Shown piece after piece: positions 49,096 to 60,236 of a stretch of 64,000 nucleotides of DNA; within the stretch, counting starts at the first letter, position 1, and each line of letters starts with the position of its first letter. The position numbers and the translations under genes are program-made. Origin of the DNA: Crocodylus rhombifer (taxonomy: Eukaryota; Chordata; Crocodylia; Crocodylidae); the NCBI GenBank assembly GCA_038503035.1, contig JAVSML010024356.1:139736-203735 (forward strand), in the 5' to 3' direction. The notes beneath the pieces are model-generated. The model searched no databases. It was not told the DNA's origin and saw only the letters and a program-made list of their open reading frames with translations.

Positions 49096-51905
49096 CCAAT
49101 GTACCGTGTTCACCGACAGGATACATTTGTTCATGCGTCTTGCCTCTCCCTTAGCATTCAGCTATACTATATATTCATATTCAAGTGGCTTTAAACAGCC
49201 ACTGCTGGATGCTCCTGAGCCAAGAGAACGCAATGTTTGTTTGAATGGAAAACGAGCGAGCGAGCCATTAAGTGAGAGCAGAGAGACAATGAGGGAGATA
49301 AGTAACCAGTGAAAAAGAAGCATAAAGAAGGGAAGTGCCTGAAAAGTACTGAGGGAGGAAAAACAAATGGTGAAAAATGTGCCAGAGCCTGGTTAAAAGG
49401 GACACTCAGCTGTGATGAGGTGTAGTTGTTCCATTAGCAAAAGAAAAGAATGGAATTACTGGATTAACTTTTTGTTACTGTAATATTCAAAACACTAAGT
49501 AGGAAAGCTATTAGTGTGCGCTGAGCTATATAAAGAGTAACATCTTGGAGTTGCTTTTTCATAAGAAAAAATAGCTGCTTACAAATCAAACATAACTATT
49601 TTACTGTCAGCAATCTGTCAATCAGGCTTTTTACATCAAGTAGCTTTATGAGACAAGCTGGGACACAAACAAAAATAGTTTCACATTTTTTTGTCCATAT
49701 TAACAGCCCTTCTAGCTTAGTTTGTCACTCAACTCACATTTATTTAATGGTTTGATTTTCTTTATGTTTTATATTTAAAAAACCACTATTAGGTTTCCTC
49801 CCCTCCCCCCTTTAAAAAGAAAAAAAAAGATGACCAGGACTTTCTGCCCATGATATCCATAACTTGAAGTGAATTACCTGGAAAATTAACTGAACAAAAA
49901 GTTTTCCATTATTTCTGATTTAACTTTTCGAACTAACAAGCAAAAATAAGTTTTCAGACTAGCCACCAGTAGCTACTTCTGGAATATCAGGGAACGGTCA
50001 GAAGCAGTGATGGCGTAAGTGGTGGGAAACCGGTTTTCCCATACCACCTTATAATATGACCACCAACCAAACCCAGAGCATTTTTAGAGATTCCTTGTTA
50101 ATTCTGAGGATTCATGAACTATAATTCAGGCCTCCCAACTCATAAAATTGGATTAAAATTATGAGGATTAAACAAAAAAGATATATTGAGTTAATCTTTA
50201 TTTCAGTTTTAAACCTAGTTTCTGTGGTGGGCACTCAGGTGGTATTTCGAAGCTTTCCTCCAGAAACTTAAATTCCTCTATATAGATGACTTCAGGACAC
50301 AGGGCTATTAGAAAAATCACCTAAAATTATGATTACGAGAGTTATGATACAATTAAAAGAGTTAGCTAAACTGTCATAGTGGATGATTAGATCCCTTTGC
50401 TACTGTACAGCAACAGGCAAAAAAAAAAAAAAGCTTAAAAACAGAATTTTGCTGCACCAGGAAATAAAGATGTAATCAAACCAAAGTCAGAGAAAGCTCA
50501 GTGGAACTTGTGTCATGTAACAGCCTACATCCCAAATTACAACTGCAGAAGTTAGATTCTATTTCATCTGCAGGGCACCAAAATGGATTCAGGATTACAC
50601 TTTTAGGTGCCTATTTCATACAGTGCAAATCTCTGAAAAAATGTTAATGCACCTCCTTCTGTAACATACCCATCATCTTAGCTGTAAGACAGTCACAAAA
50701 ATAGTAAGGATGAGAAGGACCAATTCATATTTTATGCTGTCTTTTTTTCAGGAACTGGAGGAGGGTGGTACCAAATTGCATTTATGTGCCTAAGTTTACT
50801 TAGGAGTTTAATAAATGGAGTGGGATCTAACCCAAATCCTCAGAAGCCAGACCAACATGATATTTTCATGTTCTTATAAATTCCAATTTTCAACATCTTG
50901 AATTGGTGCATCAAAACTACATATTTTCCTAGCTATCTGTTAAAAACAAAAAAGGACCAAACTGATTCAATGCACACTCTTCTTAAGTAAAGCACTCTGG
51001 AATCCACAGCAGCAGAGTACTTCATGTGCACACATCTGCAGAGATGCATATACTTGGCTTGATATGAAGGCACTGCCTTTCCAAAGAAAGGTAAAAGAGT
51101 ACATTCTAAAATAGAAAATATGACTGATATGGATGAAAGGGAACAAAACCTAAAAGTTATTCTAAAAGCAGGTCATAATTTCCTCTTAACCCTCAAGGAA
51201 AGCAATATGCACATACTTCACAAGTAGGAATTGACCTCAAGTTCATGCTTGTCCAGATTTACTGGTGCCACAACAAAAACCTTCATTTTAAAAGAAAAAA
51301 AATATAAAAAGCAAAGAAATACAGAACTGAGCTCCTAAACAAAGGACAGGAAGAAATCTGTAATGTTTTCTGGACTAGTATTTACAACAGAATTCCAACT
51401 AGAGATTAGGGTACTCTCAAATCTATTGCAATTCAGGATAGAAGATCATAATGTAGGGAATATATACAGTTCAGTCCACAACGCCTATTCATGTGAACAA
51501 AACAGAACAATAACCAGAACAGAACAAACTTTCATACTGCACACTTAAGCATTACTCCTGACTTTCAATTAACTTATGCTATGTATATATATTTGTTTCA
51601 TCTACACTATACCTTAAAATTTAGTAATAAAAAAATATGATTGACTTTAAACCCATTAAATGAAGACTTACATGAGATTGATTCACTCTCCACTTTCTCC
51701 ATGCTGTTTATGGATTTAACAAAAAGCCTATTTATAAACTACTCAAAATGATCTAAACACCCTTTCCTAAAATAATACACTTCACTAAGGATTTAAATAA
51801 CCATAAATATCTTGGAATAAATCAGAAGACAACACTGCACTTGACAAAAACCCCAAAATAGACACAACATTAAAATATTCAAAGGCATTTAGCTAGTGCT
51901 CTTAC
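49096..51905. other. NCOA2: NCOA2 large intron, part next to the bHLH exon
   Basis: AT-rich intron. An imperfect palindrome lies at 50018-50047 (GTGGTGGGAAACC against GGTTTTCCCATACCAC). No exon or RNA gene recognised. Confidence 0.45.
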
Positions 51906-52078
51906 CTTGTTCTTTTATCTGACGAATTTGCTTCACAGTTTCTTTTAAGATTGCACATTTGTCAGGTTTAAAGTTAAAGTTGTCAATATCATTAAAATTT
52001 GCAAAAATCAGCTCTGCAAGTTCTTCTATGTATTTATTCTCCTGCTCACGGTTACGTTTCTCAGTGCTTCTTTTAGGG
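51906..52078 (-). CDS. NCOA2: NCOA2 coding exon 2 (bHLH)
   Basis: This 173-nt exon (phase 2 in, phase 1 out) encodes residues 30-86. It carries the basic helix-loop-helix: a basic stretch [13 protein letters not shown], helix 1 around [16 protein letters not shown], a loop with [11 protein letters not shown], and helix 2 [17 protein letters not shown]. In p160 proteins this region mediates protein contacts rather than classic E-box binding. The acceptor is TTTCAG|CCC and the donor CAAG|GTAAG. It is isolated by an 8.1-kb intron upstream and a 41.8-kb intron downstream. Confidence 0.96.
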
Positions 52079-55000
52079 CTGAAAGCAGAATTAAAATGTG
52101 CTATTTTTAATAATAGTTCAATTGTTGTGTGTTAAGTCTATTTGAAGGTGATATTACAATCTTTAATCAAGGCATAACATAAAATTTCAAGAAACAAAAC
52201 CAATGCCCTTTCCTCAACAAAATAGTTTCTCAAAACTCTACATAGAAACAAGGTAGTTCGCTCAAAATGGGAACTTTAAAAAGGACACTTATCACTTGTT
52301 ATTCCCCCTCCCCATAAATGAGAATTTAGTCAGTAAATAAATCTGCAGGTGGGAGGTTGAAATTTCATATAAAAGTAGATTTAAACAAGCACTGCATATT
52401 TTCCTCTGTGTTGAAAATCCAAACAAAACAAAACAATAGAACATGGAAGGTGAAAGCCCTAGACAGTAGATTTGAATGGCTGAAGGCTCCTTTATTACAG
52501 TTAGTACCAGAGTAAGAATTTCCTCTTAAGTTTTCTTGTTTTTATCCAGGTAACATCATGAATTCTCCTCATGAGTCTGTCCTAAATCAAATATATTAGA
52601 TGCGTAAAATGGGTCCATGGCTCATATTTTCTGAATGGAGTATTGTCTTCCTTCTGCTCTGGCAATTTAGTTGCCCACTGCCTAACAAGTTTAGACAGTA
52701 TGCGTGCACGTCATATTTTTCCTGCAAGTTACCCACCCAGCAATAAGGGTGGTTCCTTTATTGGACATGGTTTGTACCTGAGGATCAAGCTATGCGTACA
52801 TATGACTCATTCTCAAGATCAGAAAAGTAATGTTTCTGGATCCCCAAACCCCACCAGAGGGTATAAAGATAAAGGATCATCCTTCATTCTGTTTGCCAAT
52901 TCAGAATTTCAGCAAAGAAAGACTAGTGATTGAATGCCAGTTGTAGGATCCATATAAACAAAAATACTATTTTTAATTCTTCAGATATATGCACATGCGA
53001 TTCCCCCAGATGACTGGGAGGCAGGCCCACATCTGGAAGATGTAACTTTAATCTAGATACTCCTAGAGCAACACAAGCATAGCAAAAATGTTGTAACCTT
53101 AACCCTGTTTTATTAAGCATTAAAGTTCTGCCTATTAAGCTAACTTCCATCCCTGTGGAAGCAAGCAGACATAGCAGTTGCACTGTAACAGCAGATGTAC
53201 ATTCCTGAGCCGGTGCTCCCTTGCTCCTTTTAAAATTGTTGCAAATTATTCTGCTTACAGCTTTAATGTTTGGTAGGAGGAATATGCCAGCAATGTGGTA
53301 GCAATTTGGAATACACTGGTTAGTTCATTTACATATTCTCTAGAAGGAATTGATTTGTCCTTTATCAACGCTATTTAATCAATAGAAAGGTGGAGTCTAA
53401 AGGACTGTCCTATCTGAAGAAATATACAAAGACACAGCAGTGTAGAGTTTTTCTTCCTCTGGCGAAGAATAGGGCTTTGGTAAAAAAACCAAACAAATAA
53501 ATCTGGTTTAAATAAAAAGTCTAAAACTGTTTTTGGAATAAATTCAGGATGAGGTCTCAATGAAAACTAGAAGAAGAAAAGGCAGCCATGACTTCTGGGA
53601 ATGCATTGACCTATGTGGCTCAAGCAAAGCCCACTAAGAAAGCTGTACTGAGAGTAAGATGGTGAAGAGACTGGGTTCAAAGGGAGTTTTCATGAAACCT
53701 ATGGAAGCCAAAGAGATTTGGAGAAACAGAGGCTCCCTAGTTTAAGGAAGGAGGGTCAGAGCATACTGAACAACTGGATTGAATGGTGGCACGTGGAGAT
53801 TCTTTCAGGACAGACCTTGAGAGAATTACCGAAGAAATGAAGTGGTTTTGAGTTATATGGTGAGGGCAGACAGCAAATCTTCCACTTTAAGAAGGTTTTC
53901 CTTCTGGAAGGCTTCCAACTTTGGAACAGGATTTCTCACAGTCCTAGTAAGCACTCTCTAATAATAGTTTTTAGCTACTAAAATCCAGGTTAAGTTTCGT
54001 GATTTTGTATTCAGATACAGAATTTATCCCTAGTTTTGTGATATTATGTCAGTAAGTGTCAATAGTCAAGTTGATATTTGGCATACAATCACATAGCCAG
54101 AACCTGTCAGGGAATAATTATCTGATCAGGATCAGTACAGCTGTCCTATTTGATTTTTCCTATCATTTTGGGTATCAAAGGGACTGGACAAATGCATGAG
54201 AGGGACAGCTGGGCTGTACTGTCTGCTCCAGAGGAGAGGGCTGGCCCCAGCCCTCTGCTCCTTAGCTGGAGGAGTGAGGGCTGGCTGACAAGTGGGTGGA
54301 GCAGGGCAAACCCAGCTGAGGATGCAGATCAGTCTATTGGAGGGTGGGACTGCCTCCGCTCCCTCCCCCCACCCCCCCCAAGCAAATCCCAGCTGGCATC
54401 TGGGGCCAGAGAGGAGTGTTAAAACCCACTTTCCCTGCTCAAACTTACTGCTGGCTGTGACTGTGGACTAAAAATCCCAGACACCTGGAAGCAGGAAGAA
54501 GTGATGAGTAACCCTGCAGAGTCCTGCTGCTGTAATTCTGGACTGCAAATCCCAGAGACCTTGAGGGCATTAGGAAATAGAAATGAACACACATCCAGAA
54601 AGCCATGCTCTAGTGCCTGCCCTCCCCCCTGACTTCTGGCCTGAGCCACTGCAAGCATGTGGCTGCATTTCCTGAATCAAAGGTAAATGCCTGTTCAATT
54701 CTGTGTCAATTTAATCTGTGCTGTTTAAACTAATCTACAAAGACTGAATCAATTCAGCCTTGGGCTTTTTGACTGTCTGTACCTAGCCAATCTGACTGCA
54801 GCCTGACAAAGGTGGTGACTGGACACTTCCCTATTGATTTACATAATATATTACACATATTATCTGTGAAGATCTATGAAATGGAATTCATGAAAGCTAG
54901 GAGGATCGTCTCAAATTTTAGGAATTTTATATGAAGACTCACCTCCTTCTGGAATCCATATATTGAAAACAGATCCAAGGGAATAGCCTAACCTATTCCT

Positions 55001-55969
55001 GATGCAACTAATATGTACCTTTTAAAGTAAAAATGGGGGGAAGTTTACTATTTCTGACAATTCTATGCATTCTTCCACTGAGTTAATGAAGGCAGGATAC
55101 AAGATGAAAGCATGTACAATCGTGTATTTAATGTTTTGTAGGTTGTTACACAGACTTCAGCCATTCCTCTAATGGATGCAGATGGATGTCTCACAATTAC
55201 AATACAGGGCCTCAATGTAAAGGCAGATGTGTATCGTGGTTGATAGATTTTGACGATGGACTCAAATTGAATGGATAAGAGTTGACTCATTCTGGAAAAT
55301 ATGCCTTTGATGATCTGATGAATTCTCTTGTCTTTGATGGCTGAAGTAATGATTTGTTGACATATATCTTTGAACACCTAAGGCAGGAGTTTAGGGCTAT
55401 GGTGAATTCCCAATAAGAAAAACTTCTGTTTGATAGATATGGATTGATACGAGTGCCTTTTCCTTTCTTAACCATGTAGCCACCACCACTTGACATTTTG
55501 TGACTCTTTCTGATGCTGTGAAAAGCTCAACTGTACCTTGGATTGATAAAAATCGGGTCATACAATGAATTGGAGATACTTCCTGTGTGCTAGATGGATT
55601 GCATATAATTCTTACATGTCAAGAGCTATGAACCACATTTCACTGTGGCTATCAACTGTAGAAAATGGTTAAAAATCTTCCAAGAAAATCTGTTTTCCTT
55701 CCTTGGAAAATAATCAGTAGGTTAACAGATTCTCTACTGGGTCTAAGGCTGATATCAGAAGGCTGACTTCTCAAAGCTGAGAGACTAATAGTATCAAAGT
55801 GGGCCTAACATTTCTGAGCAGTACTAGGGCCTGCATAATTGATAAACATGTCAGTGTCTTCAAATGTAAGATATTCTATGATATTTTGTACATCTTGGGA
55901 TACCTAGCACCTGAAGCCATGAAGCCCTTCTCATCTCTCTCATAATAAAACAACTATAACACACTATAA
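52079..55969. other. NCOA2: NCOA2 intron between coding exons 1 and 2, low-coordinate half
   Basis: Mostly unique sequence. A GC-rich block at about 54180-54660 contains a 10-bp palindrome (AGAGGGCTGG at 54235 and CCAGCCCTCT at 54247) and a diverged direct repeat around GGACTAAAAATCCCAG / GGACTGCAAATCCCAG. A MITE end lies at 54788. The minus-strand frames at 55063-55496 (for example ICQQIITSAIKDKRIHQIIK) are not recognised. Confidence 0.4.
54695..54788. mobile_element. MITE end related to the one at 8055
   Basis: Read inverted from 54788, GGCTAGGTACAGACAGTCAA, AAAGCCCAAGGCTGAAT and TAGTTTAAACAG match the 8055 end in order. The other end was not found. Confidence 0.55.
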
Positions 55970-56182
55970 CAGTGATTCTCTACCAGGGTGCTCTGACAAA
56001 CACCTAAACAGGATTCACAAGATAAACCCAGAGATTTCAAATAGGAATTCATAGTGTCAAAAACATTTTGACCTGTTGTGGTCCTTCCAAGTTCTTTGCA
56101 ACAAAACTCTTCTATTACTTTTCCATAGTCAAGAAACGAGTGAAAGCTGAGAGCTAGTATTTCCTGAGGTTGAGAACCACTG
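55970..56182. mobile_element. Non-autonomous hAT element, 213 bp
   Basis: The ends are CAGTGATTCTCTACC at 55970 and, inverted from 56182, CAGTGGTTCTCAACC (13 of 15). Its interior matches both flanks of the longer copy at 23854-24445. The flanking octamers agree poorly (4 of 8), so the target duplication has decayed. Confidence 0.78.
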
Positions 56183-57599
56183 CTTTGTTAGGAGGATGAG
56201 GCCATCACAAGAAAGGCAATACTTGAAGCCTGATGACTTTGAGTATGCCTTTGACTTTGATGGCTTTGAACCAGGAGGTGGATGAGGCCTTTGTCAACTA
56301 ACTGATAGAAGCTTCCAAATCACAGGACCCAGTTCTCATGGGGGGGATTTTAATTAGGACATCTACTGAGAGGGAAATATAGCAATGCACAAGCAGTTCA
56401 GCAAATTCTCGGGATGTGTTGGTGATAAAATTTTTTGATATATGTGGTAGAGAGACCTACCAGGTAGGAAGCTCTTCTCAACTTTCTACTTATAAACTGG
56501 GAAGAACTGAGAATGTGAAGGTGGAAGGTAACTTAGGTGACAATGATACCTAGTCAGATGGTGGCAATATAGAGAAGGATCTAGGTGGCTTGGTATATCA
56601 CAGACTTAATGCGAGTCTGCAGTGTGATGCAACCGCACAAAAGGCAAATATGGTTTTGGGCAGCATCCACAGATACAGCTACATTAGGTGCAACACAAGG
56701 GAGGTAACAGTGCCTCTCCACTCAGCATAAGTTAGGCTTCATGTAGAGTATTATGTGCAGTTTTTGGCTCCACATTTTAAAAAGGATGTCGAAAAGTCAG
56801 AGAGGGTCCAGAGGTGGGCAACAAGAATGATAAAGGATTTGGAAGGTAAGTCATACAAGGAAAGGCTGAAGGAGCTAGGCAGAAAAGTTGCTTAAGACGG
56901 GACATTAACAGCAGTCTTCAAATACTTGAAGAGCTGCCAGAAAGAAGAAAAGCTTCTTTCCTCTTTTGCTGCAGACAATAGGAAATGGAGCAATAGCTTG
57001 AAGTTGTAGCAAAGTATGTTTAGACTGGACATTAGGAAAAATTTCTTCAGCGTTAGGACAGACTGCCTAGGGAAGCTGTGGACTGTCTAATCACTGGAGG
57101 TGTTCAAGGAGGGGTTGGGCAGCCACTGGTCAGGGATGATCTAGGGATAGCCATGCCTCCGTTCTGCAACGCATATTCCCCATGAATCTGGGCTTTAATG
57201 GTTGCCGCATCAGACTAGGAGGGAATTCCACATGCATCCCCCTCCTTCCTTCCCCAGCTTTCTGCTAGACGTGTCAGGGGTGTTTGTTTTTTTAAGCCTT
57301 CCTCAGGGACAGTGGGTGTTGGCTGCAGCCAAACCCAGGAATTTTGACTTAAGTGTGCCAATACTCTTGCTGGGACTTAAAGTTGGAGGCTTCTAGCTAG
57401 AGGGACTTACCTCTCTACTTAGGATCAGAACAACTGCAATATTTGGAAGGAAGGAAGGATATTTTACTCCATGGTCAGATTGGTATGGACTGTACGGGGT
57501 TTTGCCTTTTTCTGTAGCAGGGGCACATGGCCATCTTCCTGGGATCTCAAGAGTAAGAGGAGGACCAAGGAAACCATAGGTCCCTTATAGAATGCAGAA
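56183..57599 (+). mobile_element. Old CR1/L3-like LINE remnant
   Basis: Decayed RT C-terminal sequence starts near 56330 and is clearer from 56500. Fragments correspond to NMVLGSIHRYS, a thumb segment (CAGTTTTTGGCTCCACATTT; AGAGGGTCCAGAGGTGGGCA), then AGACTGGACATTAGGAAAAA, the standard pre-3'-UTR motif. The region after 57180 up to about 57600 looks like 3' UTR or other old repeat (GTGTTTGTTTTTTTAAGCCT). Many stops and frameshifts are present, and it is older than the CR1 copies in the large intron. Confidence 0.65.
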
Positions 57600-59745
57600 G
57601 ATAATCTAGTTACAGATGCTGCACAGGAAGCTCAAATATTTAATTTTACTTCACTGTTCACAAATGGGGGCAGCTACCAGATGATCAGTGCAGTCATCTC
57701 TGGCAGCAAAGATAGTGAAAGACAAACAGCCTACAGTAATGGCAAAACAAGTTAGGAATTACTTAGAGTAGCTAGATGCTTTCAAATTGTCAGGGATAGA
57801 TGGGATGTACCCCAGGATACTAAAGGAACTAACATGTCAATTCCTTCAGTATCCCTATCCAAACCATCCTATACAAATCTATAAACAAACAGACCTAAGT
57901 CAGTACAAACCCTAATTTTCTTCAATTTCTATGAAACCATCCCAGTACATGAAGTATGCATTGAAGGGATGAAGTCATGAAGGCCAAAGTGCATTTGGAG
58001 TTGCAGCTAGCAAGGAATGTGAAGGGTAACAAGAAGGGTTTCCATAAATATGTTAGTAGCAAGAGCAACAGTCTCAAGCTGCAGCAAGCAAAGTTTAGGT
58101 TAGATATTAGGAAGAATTTTCTCTCTAGAAGGGTAGAAAAACACTGGAACAGGTTACCCAGAGAGGTGGGATCGCCATCCTTGTGGGTTTTCAAGACCTG
58201 GCTAGACAAAGCTTTGGCTGGGATGATCTAGTTAGTGATGGTCCTGCTTTGAGCAGGGAATTGGACTGGATGGCATCCTGGGGTCTCCTCCAACCTGGAT
58301 TTTCTCTGACTTCTATTATGTAATTTTAGAGCCATTAGCTACCCTCTTTGAGCTCCTGTGGAGGTTGGGTCAGGTCACCAGATGACTGGAAAAAGGCAAA
58401 TATCCTGCCCATCCTTAAGAAGGGGAGGGGGAGGATCCAGGGAATTACATACCAGTTGATTTGACATCGATACCAGGGAAGATTGTGGAGCAAGTCCTCA
58501 AGGAATCTATAGTGAAGCACCTACATGAGAACAAGGTGTTCTGGTGCCTGAGTCCAGAATGGATTGATCAAGAGCAAGTCATGCTTTACCAACCTGATTT
58601 CTGTTAAGTTGACAGGCTCTTTAGATAGGGAGAAATTAATGGATGTGATATACCATGAGTTTAGCTAGGTTTTTGACATTGTCTCACATGACCTTCTCAT
58701 TAACAAACTAAGGAAATACAGACTAGATGAATACTGTAAGGTGGATATGTAACTGCTTCAAGCAGTCATCAGTGGGTCAAATATCTAGTTAGGAGAAGGC
58801 ATCAAGTGGACCTCCCCAGAGGTGTGTCTAACATCTTATTGTTCAACATCTTAATTAATGATTTGGATGATGGGACTGAGTGCACACTTAGCAAATTTGC
58901 AGGTGGAAACACCAAGTTAGGTGGAATGGTAGATACTCTAGAGACTAGGGCTACAATCCAGAATGACCTGGAAAGACTGGAGAAATGGCTTGCAATCAAT
59001 CAGATGAGATTCAACAAGGACAAGTTCAAAGTCCTGTACCTTGTACAAATACACAAATGCATGCACAAATACAGATGGGGAATGACTGGCTAGGCTGCAA
59101 GTAGCACAGAGAAGGTTACAATAGACCATAAGTTGAATATGAGCCAGCAGTGGGACTCCTGTTGCAAAAAAAGCCAACAGCATGCTGGGTTATATGAATA
59201 GCAGTGTCACTTGCAAATCAAGGGAAAGAGATTCTTCAGCTCTGTTCAGCGCTAGTGATGCCTCATCACTGTGGCCAGTTTTGGGCCCACACTTTGAGAA
59301 GAATGTGGATAGATTTGAAAGAGTTCAGTACAGAGCAAAAAAATGATTAGAGGCTTGGGAAGCAAGACTTATGAAGAAAGGCTGAATGAATTAGGGTAAT
59401 TTAAAATCTGGAGAAGAGAAGACAGAGGTGATTTGATAACAGTCTTCAAATACCAGAAGGGCAGACTGAGCTGTGGCAGTAGGGGACAGAAGTAGGAGCA
59501 ACTGCCTCAAACTGCAGCAGGGGAAATTTAGGTTGGTGAGCAGGAGGAACTTTCTGATTATGTGGATGGTCAGGCATTGTAACAGGCTACCTAGTGAAAC
59601 TGTGGACTCTATCCTTGAAAATTTTCAAGAAAAGCTTGGACTCTTGCCCAGGATGGTTTAGTCAGGGATCATCCTGCCTTCAGTGTGGAGCTGGACTGAT
59701 GAAATCATGAGGTGCCTTCTAGCCCTACTTCCTATGAATGGGTTC
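57600..59745 (+). mobile_element. Mosaic of old CR1/L3-like fragments
   Basis: Several LINE pieces lie in the same orientation. 57620-57900 is a decayed pre-RT linker (SLFTNGG-like). 57977-58231 joins a linker (NVKGNKKGFHKYVSSK) directly to the C-terminal tail (KFRLDIRKNFLSRRVEKHWN), so the whole RT is missing from it. 58325-59745 covers RT start to 3' end with breaks (WKKANILPILKKGRG-like; LFNILINDLDDGTECTLSKF; NQMRFNKDKFKVLYL; GKFRLVSRRNFLIMWMVRHC), ending in CR1-type tail sequence. One element may have inserted into another at about 57930-58320. Confidence 0.65.
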
Positions 59746-60131
59746 TATTGAAATGCTGGTACAAAATGTTGAGGGGAAAAAAAGTTTTAATTTATTTTGT
59801 CTTAAAGAACAGAATATATTTAAGGAAAAGCTTTTTTAAAAAGTGCTTAAAGGGAGAATCTGTAGGGGACTAGATCCTAATTAGCTACATTTTATAAAAG
59901 ATTCACTAAGTGGTAGCAGCCTGGTTCTCTCTCCCCATCACAGGGAACAGCAGTCCAGGCAGAGGCAGGTTTAGCCTAACAGCATGCTGTTCATAGCTTC
60001 TGATCCAATGCACATAACAGGCATTTGCAACTGCAGTGTTATCTACTAGGACAAATACTTAAATAAAACTACTTAGCATGTATACACTGATGTATTTTTC
60101 CCAAACGTCTTCAAAACTTAAGTGGTCTAAC
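59746..60131. other. NCOA2: NCOA2 intron next to start-codon exon
   Basis: Short AT-rich intron segment with no recognised feature apart from the donor of coding exon 1 at its high-coordinate edge. Confidence 0.5.
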
Positions 60132-60217
60132 CTGGGTCCAAGCTGATCAGGACATTCCTTTCGCTTTCTTGACTCTGCCCTAGATGGGTCAGAGGAATTT
60201 TCTCCCATCCCACTCAT
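60132..60217 (-). CDS. NCOA2: NCOA2 coding exon 1 (start codon exon)
   Basis: This exon encodes residues 1-28 and two bases of codon 29. It opens [20 protein letters not shown], the p160/NCOA2 N-terminus, with a basic RKRK run that, with the KR just after the next splice junction, resembles a bipartite nuclear localisation signal. The ATG (bases 60217-60215) has A at -3. The donor reads CAG|GTTAGA. The full exon continues upstream to an acceptor at 60236, so 19 bases of 5' UTR precede the ATG here. Splice phase 2 matches the next exon exactly, which adds C to complete Ser29. Confidence 0.95.
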
Positions 60218-60236
60218 CTTGAACACATATCAGCAA
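60218..60236 (-). other. NCOA2: NCOA2 5' UTR segment of the start-codon exon
   Basis: These nineteen bases lie between a pyrimidine-rich acceptor (TTTCTTTTTTCAG on the minus strand) and the ATG. The acceptor shows that at least one non-coding exon lies further upstream. No such exon is recognised in 60237-64000. Confidence 0.75.

Larger units (their letters stand above)
1650..60236 (-). other. NCOA2: NCOA2 gene, N-terminal part (partial locus)
   Basis: This is the visible part of the gene for nuclear receptor coactivator 2, a p160 coactivator. The family binds ligand-activated nuclear receptors and recruits histone acetyltransferases in the nucleus. Seven coding exons on the minus strand splice in consistent phase (exit phases 2, 1, 0, 1, 1, 1, 1) into about 322 codons: a basic N-terminus, bHLH, PAS-A and the start of PAS-B. 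The receptor-interacting LXXLL motifs, CBP-binding and C-terminal activation regions are not present and must lie below position 1. NCOA2 is favoured over NCOA1 and NCOA3 because the start ([20 protein letters not shown]) and the linker after the bHLH match NCOA2 as I remember it. Introns run from 96 bp to 41.8 kb. No stop or frameshift interrupts the exons, so the gene looks functional. Confidence 0.95.

Noticed and set aside
55063..55496. Minus-strand frames of 104 and 69 codons
   Set aside because: They overlap each other in different frames and show no recognised domain, splice context or repeat identity.
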